Part shown: positions 52,352 to 63,317 of the stretch, in pieces
Numbering within the stretch: the stretch's first letter is position 1
Layout: each line of letters begins with the position of its first letter
Assembly: GCF_946404245.1 (NCBI RefSeq)
Contig: NZ_CAMJCX010000003.1
Span: 1-64,000, forward strand
Direction of reading: 5' to 3'
Source: an uncultured Methanobrevibacter sp.
GTDB lineage: Archaea > Methanobacteriota > Methanobacteria > Methanobacteriales > Methanobacteriaceae
Length of the DNA stretch: 64,000 nucleotides
Made by a program: the position numbers and the translations under genes
Notes under the pieces: model-generated
What the model saw: the letters and a program-made list of their open reading frames with translations, nothing else
Told to the model about the DNA's origin: nothing
The model's database searches: none

Positions 52352-54379
52352 ATGAATAAAAAGACTTTGAGCATTTCCATACTGTTAATATTATTGATTG
52401 CAGTTTCCATATCTGCAGTTTCTGCTGAAGACACTAATGAAACCGTACTTACAGAAACCAGTTCAGATACATCATACATTCAGGATGCAATTAATAATGC
52501 CAGTGATGGAGATACAATTAATTTAGGTGAAAATAAAGCATATAACATTAACAATGATTCAATAAACATTAACAAGAAAGTTACAATAAAAGGTGAAAAC
52601 GTATCTATTACTGCAGGTGCAACAAATGGTGCTTTCAGCATCCGTCAAAGTTCAGAGGTTACAGTTGAAGGAATCACATTTGTCAACCCTGTCAACCTTC
52701 CAGGTTATGGTGGAAAACTGGACGGTAAGGCAATATATGTTCAGGGATCAGACAATATCATAATCAACAATTGCAGATTCATAAACTATGCTTACGGCGT
52801 TGAGATGTACACTTCAAATAACTGTGAAGTTAAAAATTCATATTTCAACGGCGCAACAACTTTAGTTAGTGGAATGGCAGGTACTGGTACAAAGGCAATC
52901 CAACTAATGGGTTCCAAATACGTCAACATCCAAAACAACACTTTTGATGGTCAAATCTATGACTCATTAAGCATTGCTGCAACTTCAAGTTACGTAAACA
53001 TTGAAAACAACACTTTCATAAACAACACTTTCGCTATTTTTTATGGTGGAGCTTCAACTGAAGGAAGTAAAATTAAAAACAACCGTTTCATAACCTGCGG
53101 TATGATTAATGAAACATATTCCACAAGTTACACTTTATCCGGTAAAACTTACGCCAGAAACGGAAGTGTAAGTTTATTTGACCTGCCATACATTGGTCTT
53201 CAAAAGGCATCAAGCGACATTGAAGTTACCGGCAATGAATTTATAGTTAAAGACAACAACAGAATAATCTATTCTGAAGCTGAAAATACTGCTCACGGAT
53301 TCCCGTCAGTGATTGGAAACATTAACATTACCAACAATACTGTTAAAAAGGCAGATCCCTCAGTAGATGACTCTTCAGTAACATTCTACCATTTAAAAAT
53401 TGTCACTAGTCTTTCAATCGATCCGACCGGAGATATAATCCTTAAAAACAACAATTTCACAGATGTTCCAAACATCAACAAGCTGAATCTGGAGTTTGCA
53501 AGCATTACATTTAATGATACCAGCGGAGATATTACAATTCCAAAATCACAACTCTCTACAATGTTGGCTATCGTTTATGCTAAAAACGGCCGTATAGTTG
53601 TTGAGCTGACCACAGTCAGCGGTAAAACACTAGTCGGTGAAAAAATCACATACCGCATCAACAGCGGCAATACGCAAAGTGCAACTACCGATGAGTACGG
53701 CCACATCTACATAAACGGCCTTACAGGCAATGTGGATTTGGATGTGACCTATTCCGGTTCAAGTTTATATTACAGGACCACATTAAGCAGTGATTTGCAG
53801 TTAAGCCCAACACAAACATTAACCAGCATTTCTGCAACCGGATTAACTGTCAATGCGGCTAATGCTAAAAATACAATATACAAGTTCACTTTAAAAGACA
53901 GTGCAGGTAACGCTTTAAAAGACCAAAGCTTAAGCATTTCATTCAACGGCAAAATCTATACTGCAACCAGTGACGGCAATGGTATTATAAGCTTTGCTTT
54001 ACCGACTACAGCTGCAGGAAAATATGCTGTTACAATGGCATTCAGTGGAGATTCAACCTACAAAGGCAGCGTCGCAACTTCAACAATTAATATTGTAAAA
54101 CAGACAACTAAACTGACCGTTGCTAAAAAGACATTTAAAAAGTCTGCTACTAAAAAGGTTACTGCTGTTTTAAAGGACAATAAAGGTAAAGTTCTTAAAG
54201 GCAAAAAACTGACCCTTAAGGTTAACGGTAGAACCTATAAGGCAACTACCAACTCTAAAGGTGTTGCGACATTTACCTTGAAACTGACCAAAAAAGGAAC
54301 TTTCACCGCAACAACCAAATTTGCAGGCGATTCATACTACAATGCAAAAAGTGTTGCAAGTAAAATTATCGTGAAATAG
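52352..54379 (+). CDS. Adhesin-like surface protein with beta helix and C-terminal Ig domains (675 aa)
   Basis: The signal peptide is MNKKTLSISILLILLIAVSI with cleavage near VSAE. Residues about 40-400 are a right-handed beta helix with repeated short units (NCEVKNSYFNGATT, YVNIQNNTFDGQIY, YVNIENNTFINNTF). Residues about 400-675 are three Ig-like domains ending in lysine-rich repeats (LTLKVNGRTYKATTNSKGVA, FAGDSYYNAKSV). The C-terminal domain is clearly related to that of the 1571-aa adhesin. The DNA is less AT-rich than in the big adhesins, suggesting a different history. It is the only forward-strand adhesin here and converges on the STAND gene. Confidence 0.86.
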   Translation: MNKKTLSISILLILLIAVSISAVSAEDTNETVLTETSSDTSYIQDAINNASDGDTINLGENKAYNINNDSININKKVTIKGENVSITAGATNGAFSIRQSSEVTVEGITFVNPVNLPGYGGKLDGKAIYVQGSDNIIINNCRFINYAYGVEMYTSNNCEVKNSYFNGATTLVSGMAGTGTKAIQLMGSKYVNIQNNTFDGQIYDSLSIAATSSYVNIENNTFINNTFAIFYGGASTEGSKIKNNRFITCGMINETYSTSYTLSGKTYARNGSVSLFDLPYIGLQKASSDIEVTGNEFIVKDNNRIIYSEAENTAHGFPSVIGNINITNNTVKKADPSVDDSSVTFYHLKIVTSLSIDPTGDIILKNNNFTDVPNINKLNLEFASITFNDTSGDITIPKSQLSTMLAIVYAKNGRIVVELTTVSGKTLVGEKITYRINSGNTQSATTDEYGHIYINGLTGNVDLDVTYSGSSLYYRTTLSSDLQLSPTQTLTSISATGLTVNAANAKNTIYKFTLKDSAGNALKDQSLSISFNGKIYTATSDGNGIISFALPTTAAGKYAVTMAFSGDSTYKGSVATSTINIVKQTTKLTVAKKTFKKSATKKVTAVLKDNKGKVLKGKKLTLKVNGRTYKATTNSKGVATFTLKLTKKGTFTATTKFAGDSYYNAKSVASKIIVK

Positions 54380-54430
54380 CCAAGTGCTATTTTACATTTT
54401 TTTATTTTAAGGGCTTTTATAACTACATCA

Positions 54431-57400
54431 TCATAATATTGATTCCCTAAACTGGAAACTAAATACTGATCCTTTTTTAATTAAATAATTGAGGATTTTT
54501 AAAAATTGATTATATTTCATATTATTAGTTTTAACTACCTTCCAATTTTTTATAACATATCTTTTGACATATAATTCCAAATATTCTTTTGTGTCATCAT
54601 CCAAAGGTTCTTCCACTAATTTAGAACCATCAATGAGATTGCAAATCCAATTTATACCCTCATCAATAAATAAATCATCAATAATTACTTTTGATATTAC
54701 TCTTAAAATTTCCATGAATCTTAAATCATTTGAAATATTACTGTAAAAAAGAATAGCTTGCCTTTCCTGTTTAATATCGCTTAAGTCATATTTAAAAGTA
54801 AAAGGTTTTAATAAATATGCTGAAATCGTGCTTCTATTGATTTCAGAAGGTCTATAAGAATCAACTATTTTTTTATAAAACAAATTCCAAACATTCCAAA
54901 ATTTACTAGAATTTAATCTCATATCAACAGATATGAATGATTCAAAAAATAAAGCAGAATCTCTAGAAAATTTAAAAGAATTAATAAAAGGATTTATGTA
55001 TTCTAGAATATTTTCCCTAGATAAAACAAAAAATGCATATCTTTCTAAAAAATTTCTTTTAATATTTAAAAAATTAGCAGTATTTATTTCAGAAGCATAT
55101 TCAAAGAGTTGATTAGAATAGACGCTAATAATTTCTTTAACTATATTTAAGTATTCATTTTCATCAGTATCAAATGGTATTAATTGAAAAATAATATTTA
55201 AATCTTCTAAATTCCAATTAGTTAATACAATTTCATTTTCTTTTTCTATTTTAAATATCTGATTTTCATATTCATTTACAAATTTATGAACTGCACAAAT
55301 ATATTTTTCATGAGCACTATGTACCCATTTAATATCATCATGAATATTTTTAAAATGAGGCTTAAAGTAAATAAAATTAGATATTAATTTATTTAAATCT
55401 TCATCCAAAATACCAAAATTTCTTATTGAATAAATTACTAAATCATAACCTCTATTAAAATTATCCAAGCGATTACTATTAAACAAAAAGATTAACATTA
55501 TAAATAAAATTCCATCTTTTTCGTCAGAATGTAATTTATATAAACACATTAATGAATTGAATACATGGACTATATTTGAATCCCATCTAAGATTATAATT
55601 TTCACTAAAAATATATGACATATAATCAACAATTATATTTTCACAGTATTTCAATTCCTCATCATTTAATTCATTAAAATAAAATTTTATTAAAACTGAA
55701 GCAAGTGGAATCAATGGATATTCAACAAAAAATAAATCATTTTCCCCAGATTCCATTTCTTGAGCAATATTTTTCAAATTATTGAATATTAATTTTGGAT
55801 TATTATCAAACTTGGAAGATTCCATATTTTGATTATTTAACTTATTACATGCCCAAATAATTAAATCATTATATTTGAATTTTGAATCCATCTCTTTTTG
55901 GAAATTTTCGTTATCTTCTTTTAAATCCTGTGGCAAATCCACAGTTAACATGAATTGTTCAACTTCAGAACTTTCATCTTCAATTTTCAATAATTTATGC
56001 TTTTTTAAATCAATTTGATGAATCAATAACCTATAATCAGATTCTTCTTTAATGACTAATTGTTGATATGTATCTTCATGAATTTTAATCATTTGATTAA
56101 GAATTTCACTCCTATTTTCAACATCTTTATCAAAATCGTCGATTCCCATTTGATAATGTAAAAAACAGTCCCGCAATGTCCTTTTCCTGCAAATTAAATT
56201 ACAGGATTCTTTACGTTCATTAATAAATATTTTAGGAGTGCTCAGATAAGAAAGATTAATTAAACTTTTTGCTTGACCTTCCATTGAAAATCTATTCAAA
56301 TCATAGAAAAATAAATCTAAAGACGAAAATAATATTTTTGCAACATCAAAAAGTTCATTAGGAAATTCAAGTACAATACTTGTAACTACAGCAGTTAATG
56401 ATGCAGAATAAGAATTTGATAAAATTTTCTTTAATAATTCTTCCAAATAATCAAAATTCTCTTTATTTCCTTCATCTAATAAGAATTTTTCTAATGCCAT
56501 ATGTATTGAAATTAATAAATCTGGAACAATAGCTGTTGTGCCCCTATATGCTTGCCATAAATGATCATTAATCAATTGTTTATAAATTTCATCTTCAATG
56601 ACAATCTCTATTTCGTATAATTTATTGGAAAATGTGCCCCACATTGAATCTTTACCATCATTGCAAGATCCATAATTCTTAACTGATTTGTTGACAAAAT
56701 CTACTATAAAGTCGATTGTTTCATTAGGATGTTCTTTTAATAACTGAAGAATAGGAGTTTGATAGGGATTACTAAGAGAATTTAAATCTAAACTATTTGA
56801 TATCCCAAATTTAATATTATTATCCATATCCCAATATTTTTCATCTGAATAATCTTTAAACCAAAATAAATTTAAAAAATCGAATATTATATTAGGACTC
56901 AATTTGAAAATGGGGGATGCATTCATTGTTAACATTTTTTTAGATAAATCATAATAGGGGTTTATTCTAGAAACCCATTTATTTTCTACAATCTTTTTTA
57001 ATATATCTTCCATCTCTTCTTGAATTGAAAGAGAACCATTCAAAATAACATTAATAATCTTTTGTTTATCATCAGAACTATAACTATCTACGTCATTTTC
57101 AATTTTATCATACATATTGAGTGCTATTAATGAAGATTTCCTTGTTGTTTCGCCTTCAAAATTATTGGAATTCCAATCATTTAATAAATCAATAAATAAT
57201 CTCACATCTTCAATCTGGAATAAATTCTGATTATCATATAAAAAATCTATACAATTTATCCAATTTTTTAGGGGCTCAAAACTTGTAAAAATAAATTCAA
57301 TATCATTATTTGTAATCTCCCTAACTAATGGACTATCTTTTACATATGCAATTCTTAGCCAAAAAATAATTTTTTCTAAAATAAATTTATCAAATAAAAT

Positions 57401-59059
57401 ATTATCAGCATATTCTTCAAAAAAATACTTAGAATATTTAGAACCCAAAATTGCAATCAAAATATCATCAAGGTTAGATTCATCATTGTCTCGCATAAAT
57501 AAATAATCTAAAAACATGTTTGCATCAATTGCATCATCTTTCAGTTTATTTGAAAACCATCTTCTAAATGATTTGCGAATTAACAAAGAATCAGGTAATC
57601 TATTAAAGAAATCAGAAATATCACCCATCTCTGAGAAAGCATTATCAATTAATTTTTCAAGAGCCAATTCTTCGAATATATCCTGAGTAATGAAATATCT
57701 GCCAATATTTTCATTATAAACTATAATCTCATCAGATTGTAATGCACTAAATGCATCATCACATTCAAAACTATAATCCTGATTTTTATTAATTATATCC
57801 TTAACAAATTTTAAAAAACATTTTTCTCTTTTAATGTGAATATTATTTTTTTTAAAAGTGCTGTTTTTTATTTTTATTTCCCATATCTTATTTTTAAACT
57901 CTGATACTGAATTCGAATTATAAATATCTGGATTTAAAAATAAGTTTAAATAAAATAATCTACATAACAACTGAATCAATGATTTATCTTCTGGCAAATG
58001 AAACTGATAATCTTCAGACAAGGATCTTAGTTCATCCACAGTTAGAATATCCACTTTTAACTCAGCAATATTCTTTAAATCATATATTTCCATAAGCAAT
58101 AATTTTAAATCATTTACATAATCTGGTCGAGTTGTGAAAATCACTTTCCAATTAAAATCAAATAATGAATGTAATAAATTTTTAAATGCATCCAAATTTT
58201 CCAAATAAGCTAATTTTTCTGCAGAATCAATAACAAAGATTTTTTCAGGAAAATCATTGTAAAATTCTTGAAAATTATTTAAATTATAATTGCCAAAGTT
58301 ATTGAAAAACTGTTGTATGTTTGACAAATCAAATTCTGTCGATTTAAAAATAAACAATGGCATTTCAAATTCATCTTTAAAATTTTTTATTAATGCTGAC
58401 TTGCCCGATCCTCCTTCACCACTTATTATGAGTGCATTATTGTCATTTAAAATTTCTTTAATTTCAATAAGTTGGTCATCTCTATTAATTTTAATAGGAG
58501 TTTCATTGAAGTGAATCTCATCTTTAATATAATCTAATGATAACTTACCTTTATCTTTAATATTATCAATAAATTGAAAAATACTATCATCTAAACTAAA
58601 AAATTCCTTTTTTATATATTCATATTCTTCATTTGATAAAATTATCTCAAAGTGACTTGGAAAAATAAATTCTAATTCGATATTTAAATCTTTAGCCAAC
58701 TGATAAATTTCCTTAAGATATTTTGGCATGTTATTTTCTTCATTATAATTTGCACCAAGGTCTTTGTTAGTATAAAATAATAATTTATCTAAATTATAGG
58801 ATTCATCTGAACCACTTAAAGTTTTTATAATCTCATCCTTACTTTCCCCCAATGGTTTTTCAAAAAATTTAGCTTGAAACCCGATAATTTTACCATCATA
58901 TTCAATTGGTTCATTTTCTATTGCTTTTTGATTTTTATATCTTAAAATTCCTTTTGATTGATTAAAACGTTTACAGAATAAAATATAAGCTAATTCTTCA
59001 AATTTTTCATTGACACGTCCTTCAAATTTCGCTTCAAATTGTTTCCAATTTAAACTCAT
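54431..59059 (-). CDS. Predicted PD-(D/E)xK nuclease-STAND NTPase (Avs-like defence protein, 1542 aa)
   Basis: The N-terminal 150 residues have the look of an Mrr/Cap4-like restriction nuclease: IEYDGKIIGFQAKFF supplies an acidic residue and QxK core, and FEELAYILFCKRFNQ the preceding helix. A P-loop NTPase follows (ISGEGGSGKSALIKNF near residue 216; Walker B-like IFVIDSAEKL near 278; FTTRPDY). The remaining ~1100 residues are helical repeats without known motif, typical of a sensor in AVAST-type proteins. AGGGATATT precedes the ATG. Very AT-rich. By family analogy it would cut DNA on sensing a phage protein; the trigger is unknown. Confidence 0.75.
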   Translation of the reverse strand: MSLNWKQFEAKFEGRVNEKFEELAYILFCKRFNQSKGILRYKNQKAIENEPIEYDGKIIGFQAKFFEKPLGESKDEIIKTLSGSDESYNLDKLLFYTNKDLGANYNEENNMPKYLKEIYQLAKDLNIELEFIFPSHFEIILSNEEYEYIKKEFFSLDDSIFQFIDNIKDKGKLSLDYIKDEIHFNETPIKINRDDQLIEIKEILNDNNALIISGEGGSGKSALIKNFKDEFEMPLFIFKSTEFDLSNIQQFFNNFGNYNLNNFQEFYNDFPEKIFVIDSAEKLAYLENLDAFKNLLHSLFDFNWKVIFTTRPDYVNDLKLLLMEIYDLKNIAELKVDILTVDELRSLSEDYQFHLPEDKSLIQLLCRLFYLNLFLNPDIYNSNSVSEFKNKIWEIKIKNSTFKKNNIHIKREKCFLKFVKDIINKNQDYSFECDDAFSALQSDEIIVYNENIGRYFITQDIFEELALEKLIDNAFSEMGDISDFFNRLPDSLLIRKSFRRWFSNKLKDDAIDANMFLDYLFMRDNDESNLDDILIAILGSKYSKYFFEEYADNILFDKFILEKIIFWLRIAYVKDSPLVREITNNDIEFIFTSFEPLKNWINCIDFLYDNQNLFQIEDVRLFIDLLNDWNSNNFEGETTRKSSLIALNMYDKIENDVDSYSSDDKQKIINVILNGSLSIQEEMEDILKKIVENKWVSRINPYYDLSKKMLTMNASPIFKLSPNIIFDFLNLFWFKDYSDEKYWDMDNNIKFGISNSLDLNSLSNPYQTPILQLLKEHPNETIDFIVDFVNKSVKNYGSCNDGKDSMWGTFSNKLYEIEIVIEDEIYKQLINDHLWQAYRGTTAIVPDLLISIHMALEKFLLDEGNKENFDYLEELLKKILSNSYSASLTAVVTSIVLEFPNELFDVAKILFSSLDLFFYDLNRFSMEGQAKSLINLSYLSTPKIFINERKESCNLICRKRTLRDCFLHYQMGIDDFDKDVENRSEILNQMIKIHEDTYQQLVIKEESDYRLLIHQIDLKKHKLLKIEDESSEVEQFMLTVDLPQDLKEDNENFQKEMDSKFKYNDLIIWACNKLNNQNMESSKFDNNPKLIFNNLKNIAQEMESGENDLFFVEYPLIPLASVLIKFYFNELNDEELKYCENIIVDYMSYIFSENYNLRWDSNIVHVFNSLMCLYKLHSDEKDGILFIMLIFLFNSNRLDNFNRGYDLVIYSIRNFGILDEDLNKLISNFIYFKPHFKNIHDDIKWVHSAHEKYICAVHKFVNEYENQIFKIEKENEIVLTNWNLEDLNIIFQLIPFDTDENEYLNIVKEIISVYSNQLFEYASEINTANFLNIKRNFLERYAFFVLSRENILEYINPFINSFKFSRDSALFFESFISVDMRLNSSKFWNVWNLFYKKIVDSYRPSEINRSTISAYLLKPFTFKYDLSDIKQERQAILFYSNISNDLRFMEILRVISKVIIDDLFIDEGINWICNLIDGSKLVEEPLDDDTKEYLELYVKRYVIKNWKVVKTNNMKYNQFLKILNYLIKKGSVFSFQFRESIL

Positions 59060-59131
59060 AATATCCCTTATTAATATTATTTTTTTACCTTGAAAATTTA
59101 ATATAAATCAATTATCCTTTTACATCTGAAT

Positions 59132-61351
59132 TTAATTAATTTTTTTAAATTCGACACCATTGCAATTAGGACAAGGGGGAAGTGCATCATTTGAATCATC
59201 AAGCATTATTTCCTGATTACAATTAATACAAATATATGTTCCTACACCTGGTTTTTGACCAGATTGAAAAGTGAAATAATCTTCATCAATCTGTTTAATT
59301 AAAGAAGCACATATTTCCTTTTCATTATCATCTAATGATTCATTATTACAAACTTCAACGTATTTACTTCTTAAATCATCTATGCTTTCAAAATATTTCA
59401 CCATTGATTTTAAGTTAAATTTTTGAACAATTTCAGATGGTGAATCTGCATGTATTGTTGTAGAGTTAATGTTTCTAAATCCTCTTGCAAAACGCAAAGC
59501 ATTTTTACCTTCAGAAATAAATTCCTTAACTCTTTTAACTACATCAATTTCGCTGTCCCACAATTCCCAACTATCAAGAATAAATTCCAAATCTAAACTA
59601 TCCCATAATTTATCAGTTTCATCCCATTTTCTGATTTTCAAAACCATCATATCTTCAAGTTTTTCCAAATCATTTTCATCAATTAAAGCTTCAGAAACAT
59701 CTTTCCTATCATTCTCATAAGTAAATCTATTATAAATAAAATCTTGGTCTGATAAAATTTCAATAGCTACATACAAACTGTTTTCAGAATTATCAATAGC
59801 ATTTTGTAATACGTCAAATCTCTCAGAGTTATTATCGTACTTTTTAAGTAAATCATCTAAGATTCGGGATAAATAAACTTTTTTATCAAAAAACGTGTTA
59901 AGTGGAACATGTAATTGGTCTCCAATATCAATTAATGAATCTATAAAATAATGTGCATTTTCTTTTGGAATATCTCTCATACGATTTATAATTATGTCAA
60001 AAAGGTCTTTTGTTTGATTATTTCTATCATGTTCTAAAAACATTTCAGAAATCTTTTCTACATCATCTAACTTAAATAAATCATCAATTGAAGTAGCACT
60101 TAAATCCTCAGCTTCTAAGTTTAATGTGAAATAATTATAAAAGAATTCAGTAGTGCAAATTCTAAAATTGTATTTCCAATCGCGATAAGAATCTTCTAAA
60201 TCAATATTTCGATAATACATTCTAATTCTAGGGAATAACTTTAATAAAATATGGTAAATTTCATCTTCAGACAATTTAGAATGTAACCCAATAATCTCTT
60301 GAATTTTGTTTTTATTATCCTCTTTAATATCATCTTTTTGATTTTCAGTAGAAACTAAAAATAAATCTGGATTGTCCTTAATCTTATTATAAATCTTATG
60401 TTCAAACAATTGCACGGCCAAAATCAACATGAAATCATTGATATTAACATCATCCTTAAAAACTGAAAAATAAAATGTTATGATATTGATATATCTATAT
60501 AAATCCCTTAGATTATCAAAAAATAGTCTTAAATACGAATAGATATCAAAAAAGTCCTTTTGATAAGTTTCATCAACATCACGATACTTTTTATAAAAAT
60601 CATCCAAATAAAATGTAACTAATTTATCTAATTGAGACGCCCTGATTTCAGGTACAACAATAGGAATCTGAATAATCTTTTCTAAAAACATATCAGGATT
60701 ATAAACTTTTAAATTTTTAAGTGATCCTACAACAGCATCTTTATCAAATGATAAAATATAAACTACATGAGGAAAATCAGCTAATGATTTAACAAGCATC
60801 ATAATTTGTTTAACTTCATCATCAGATAACCTATCAATATCATCAATAATAATTATAACTTTCTTTTTAAGATTTTTAAAATCATCGGAAATTTTATTTT
60901 TAAGACTTAATAATGTTTCTTCATCACTTAACGAATTATTAACTTCTGGATTAATACTTATTGAACCTAAACCAAAATTAAGGCTAAATGAAGTCATGTT
61001 AATTAAAGATTTGCCTAATTTTTTAAGATTATCTGTGTTTACATAATCTGTAAAATCTTTTCCAGAACTATTAACTAAAATATCAAAAAATTGGAATAAT
61101 AAGTTATTATTATTTGAAAAATACCATGGATTAAAATGAATAACAATATTATTACTATCATTATTCTTCCAATAATTTTTAACCATGTTAATAATTGAAG
61201 TTTTTCCAGAACCCCATTTTCCCATTAAAGAAATTGTTAAACAACTTTCCTTTTTATAATTTGAAATAGCTTGAGCTAATGATTCTGCAAATTCCCTTCT
61301 ATTTAATTTATCATCATCTAACAAAGAAATAGGATTTTCCTCAATGAACAT
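59132..61351 (-). CDS. KAP family P-loop NTPase with C-terminal zinc ribbon (739 aa)
   Basis: KAP features are present: Walker A LMGKWGSGKTSI (near residue 45), HFNPWYFS, Walker B IIIIDDIDRLSDDEV (near 170) and YILSFDKDAVV. No transmembrane insert is visible, although many KAP proteins have one. The C-terminus (residues about 708-735) has CINC and CPNC pairs forming a zinc ribbon, an unusual fusion. GGTGTTTC precedes the ATG. It is 72 bases upstream of the STAND gene on the same strand. KAP ATPases occur in phage-defence loci; its action here is unknown. Confidence 0.85.
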   Translation of the reverse strand: MFIEENPISLLDDDKLNRREFAESLAQAISNYKKESCLTISLMGKWGSGKTSIINMVKNYWKNNDSNNIVIHFNPWYFSNNNNLLFQFFDILVNSSGKDFTDYVNTDNLKKLGKSLINMTSFSLNFGLGSISINPEVNNSLSDEETLLSLKNKISDDFKNLKKKVIIIIDDIDRLSDDEVKQIMMLVKSLADFPHVVYILSFDKDAVVGSLKNLKVYNPDMFLEKIIQIPIVVPEIRASQLDKLVTFYLDDFYKKYRDVDETYQKDFFDIYSYLRLFFDNLRDLYRYINIITFYFSVFKDDVNINDFMLILAVQLFEHKIYNKIKDNPDLFLVSTENQKDDIKEDNKNKIQEIIGLHSKLSEDEIYHILLKLFPRIRMYYRNIDLEDSYRDWKYNFRICTTEFFYNYFTLNLEAEDLSATSIDDLFKLDDVEKISEMFLEHDRNNQTKDLFDIIINRMRDIPKENAHYFIDSLIDIGDQLHVPLNTFFDKKVYLSRILDDLLKKYDNNSERFDVLQNAIDNSENSLYVAIEILSDQDFIYNRFTYENDRKDVSEALIDENDLEKLEDMMVLKIRKWDETDKLWDSLDLEFILDSWELWDSEIDVVKRVKEFISEGKNALRFARGFRNINSTTIHADSPSEIVQKFNLKSMVKYFESIDDLRSKYVEVCNNESLDDNEKEICASLIKQIDEDYFTFQSGQKPGVGTYICINCNQEIMLDDSNDALPPCPNCNGVEFKKIN

Positions 61352-61569
61352 GAAACACCAAATTAAACCATATTAATAAATAATTATAAAATTATAATTA
61401 TATAAATTTAATTAAAATCATATCCATCAAACACATTTAATAATCAAAAATATTAAAAAAATGACTAATTAAAATAATAGTTTGATAAATATTATGCTAA
61501 ATTATAAAAAGAAAAATCAATTAAAATACCCATCAAAATACCCATCAAAAATTCATGATGTCCATCATT

Positions 61570-63024
61570 TTAATAATCTGGAGATGAGAAATAAACATTT
61601 TTACCCTTTTTATTTCTTTTAACTAAATTAAGTTTTAATAATTTTGAAAAATCTCTCTCAGCAGTAGGTTTAGATTTACCAAACATTTTAATATGGTCTT
61701 CATAAGACATTGAAACATTATCATTAGTAATTATGGTTAAAATTTCAATTTGACGTGAGTTTAATCCCAAATCTTTAAGATTAATTATATTTGTTCCACC
61801 AACAGCTCGGGACAAATCATCATCAGTTCCTTTAAATACTACTTTAAATGAATCTTTCCCCTCGCTAAACTGAGGTTCTTCAAGACCAAAACTTTTCATT
61901 TCATCAATCATTTGTGGAATGCCTCTACCAATATGTTCCATATAATTAGTCATGTAAAACATTTCACAAATTCTTTCATTTCTATGACCTATGCCTTCAT
62001 CATTTTTAATATCTTCAATTGACAAATTATTTATAAGCTTCCCAGGGCTAATAACTTCGATACGATTATCATATATATAAAATTCAATGAAACTAGATGA
62101 AATTTCATAATTTCTATGAGCAAGTGCATTAATGATAGCTTCACGAATCGCTCTAATTGGATACTCATCAACATTCACACGACTAACCTCATCAATGAAA
62201 AAACCAGAACGAGTATTTCTTTTATAAAATCTTTCAAATTCATTCAATAAAATTAAAAGAGTACTACTTGAATCAACACGATCAATAGCATCAAATTTAC
62301 TTATACCTTTAAATCTGACCATTTTAATTTCATGTGCTAAAAATTTAGTAACATCCCTAGCAAAAAATAATGCTCCTGCAACATTTAAATGAAAAATACC
62401 ATTAATCTCTTCACCAGCACCAATACGTTGCAATGAATAAGATTTATTATCTACATTTCTTAATTTTTTATAAGAATCATCATCTTTTAACAAATCAAAA
62501 AATAAATTATATGCCTCATCATCAACATCATCAATTGTGGATTCATAAATAATTTTTTTATCATAGTTTTCATTATCTTTTTGACTATCTGATAAAAATT
62601 TGACCAAACTTTTTCTAATTTCACTAATTAACTCATTTTCATCCTTAAAAGAAGAATGTTTATTATTAGGTTCTATTTTTGATAAAAATTTCTTATTTTC
62701 AGCATCCATTTCTTCGACTTCTTTAATATAAAAAAATGAGTGTTCATTTGAAGAATGGAATGCATCATATTCTTCTTCAGTTGCAGATAATCCTGATTCT
62801 TTAATATTACCATAATGAGAACCAATGAGCCCAATGTAAATATCAGATTGCCGTATCTCTTCAAAATAAGTGGCTTCAGGCGATGAACCATATGATGGAG
62901 AATTTTCAAATATAAACACTTCAAAAAAAGATTTTAAGAAAAAATCTTCCTCAAATTGTTTTTTGATAAATTGTCTCTCATTAGCAAATTCTGTTTGATT
63001 ACTACTGATGAAAACCTTAAACAT
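61570..63024 (-). CDS. DUF4062 - GHKL ATPase (COG2865-like) - winged-helix protein
   Basis: The 484-aa protein joins three parts. Residues 1-90 are DUF4062 (KVFISSNQTEFANERQFI, SDIYIGLIGSHYGN), a TIR/SLOG-like nucleotide-binding fold. Residues about 210-390 are the ATPase part of COG2865 proteins, with N-box REAIINALAHRNYE (near 290) and GRGIPQMIDEM. The last 70 residues are a winged helix (LNSRQIEILTIITNDNVSMS, KPTAERDFSKLLKLNLV). COG2865 proteins usually begin with an AlbA_2 domain, so its replacement by DUF4062 is notable. It heads the cluster on the minus strand, with GGAGAAGTATT as ribosome binding site. Confidence 0.82.
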   Translation of the reverse strand: MFKVFISSNQTEFANERQFIKKQFEEDFFLKSFFEVFIFENSPSYGSSPEATYFEEIRQSDIYIGLIGSHYGNIKESGLSATEEEYDAFHSSNEHSFFYIKEVEEMDAENKKFLSKIEPNNKHSSFKDENELISEIRKSLVKFLSDSQKDNENYDKKIIYESTIDDVDDEAYNLFFDLLKDDDSYKKLRNVDNKSYSLQRIGAGEEINGIFHLNVAGALFFARDVTKFLAHEIKMVRFKGISKFDAIDRVDSSSTLLILLNEFERFYKRNTRSGFFIDEVSRVNVDEYPIRAIREAIINALAHRNYEISSSFIEFYIYDNRIEVISPGKLINNLSIEDIKNDEGIGHRNERICEMFYMTNYMEHIGRGIPQMIDEMKSFGLEEPQFSEGKDSFKVVFKGTDDDLSRAVGGTNIINLKDLGLNSRQIEILTIITNDNVSMSYEDHIKMFGKSKPTAERDFSKLLKLNLVKRNKKGKNVYFSSPDY

Positions 63025-63317
63025 AATACTTCTCCATGAGTTTTAAAATATTATCTCAAATATAACTATCGTTTTCATCAAATATAAACTTAACAGTTGA
63101 AAAAAAGAAATTTAAAAATAATTTTTTATATTAATAACAATATTGAAGTTTAAATCGAATATTAAAATAAAAAAATAGCTTAAATAAGTTTAATCCATAA
63201 CATCCAATATAATAATATCACCACATCTATTGAAATTTTAAGATGATAAATTTAATGATGAAATTATCCAAAAATTGAATAAAATTGGAAAGTAATTAAA
63301 GTAACTACTTCTAAATA

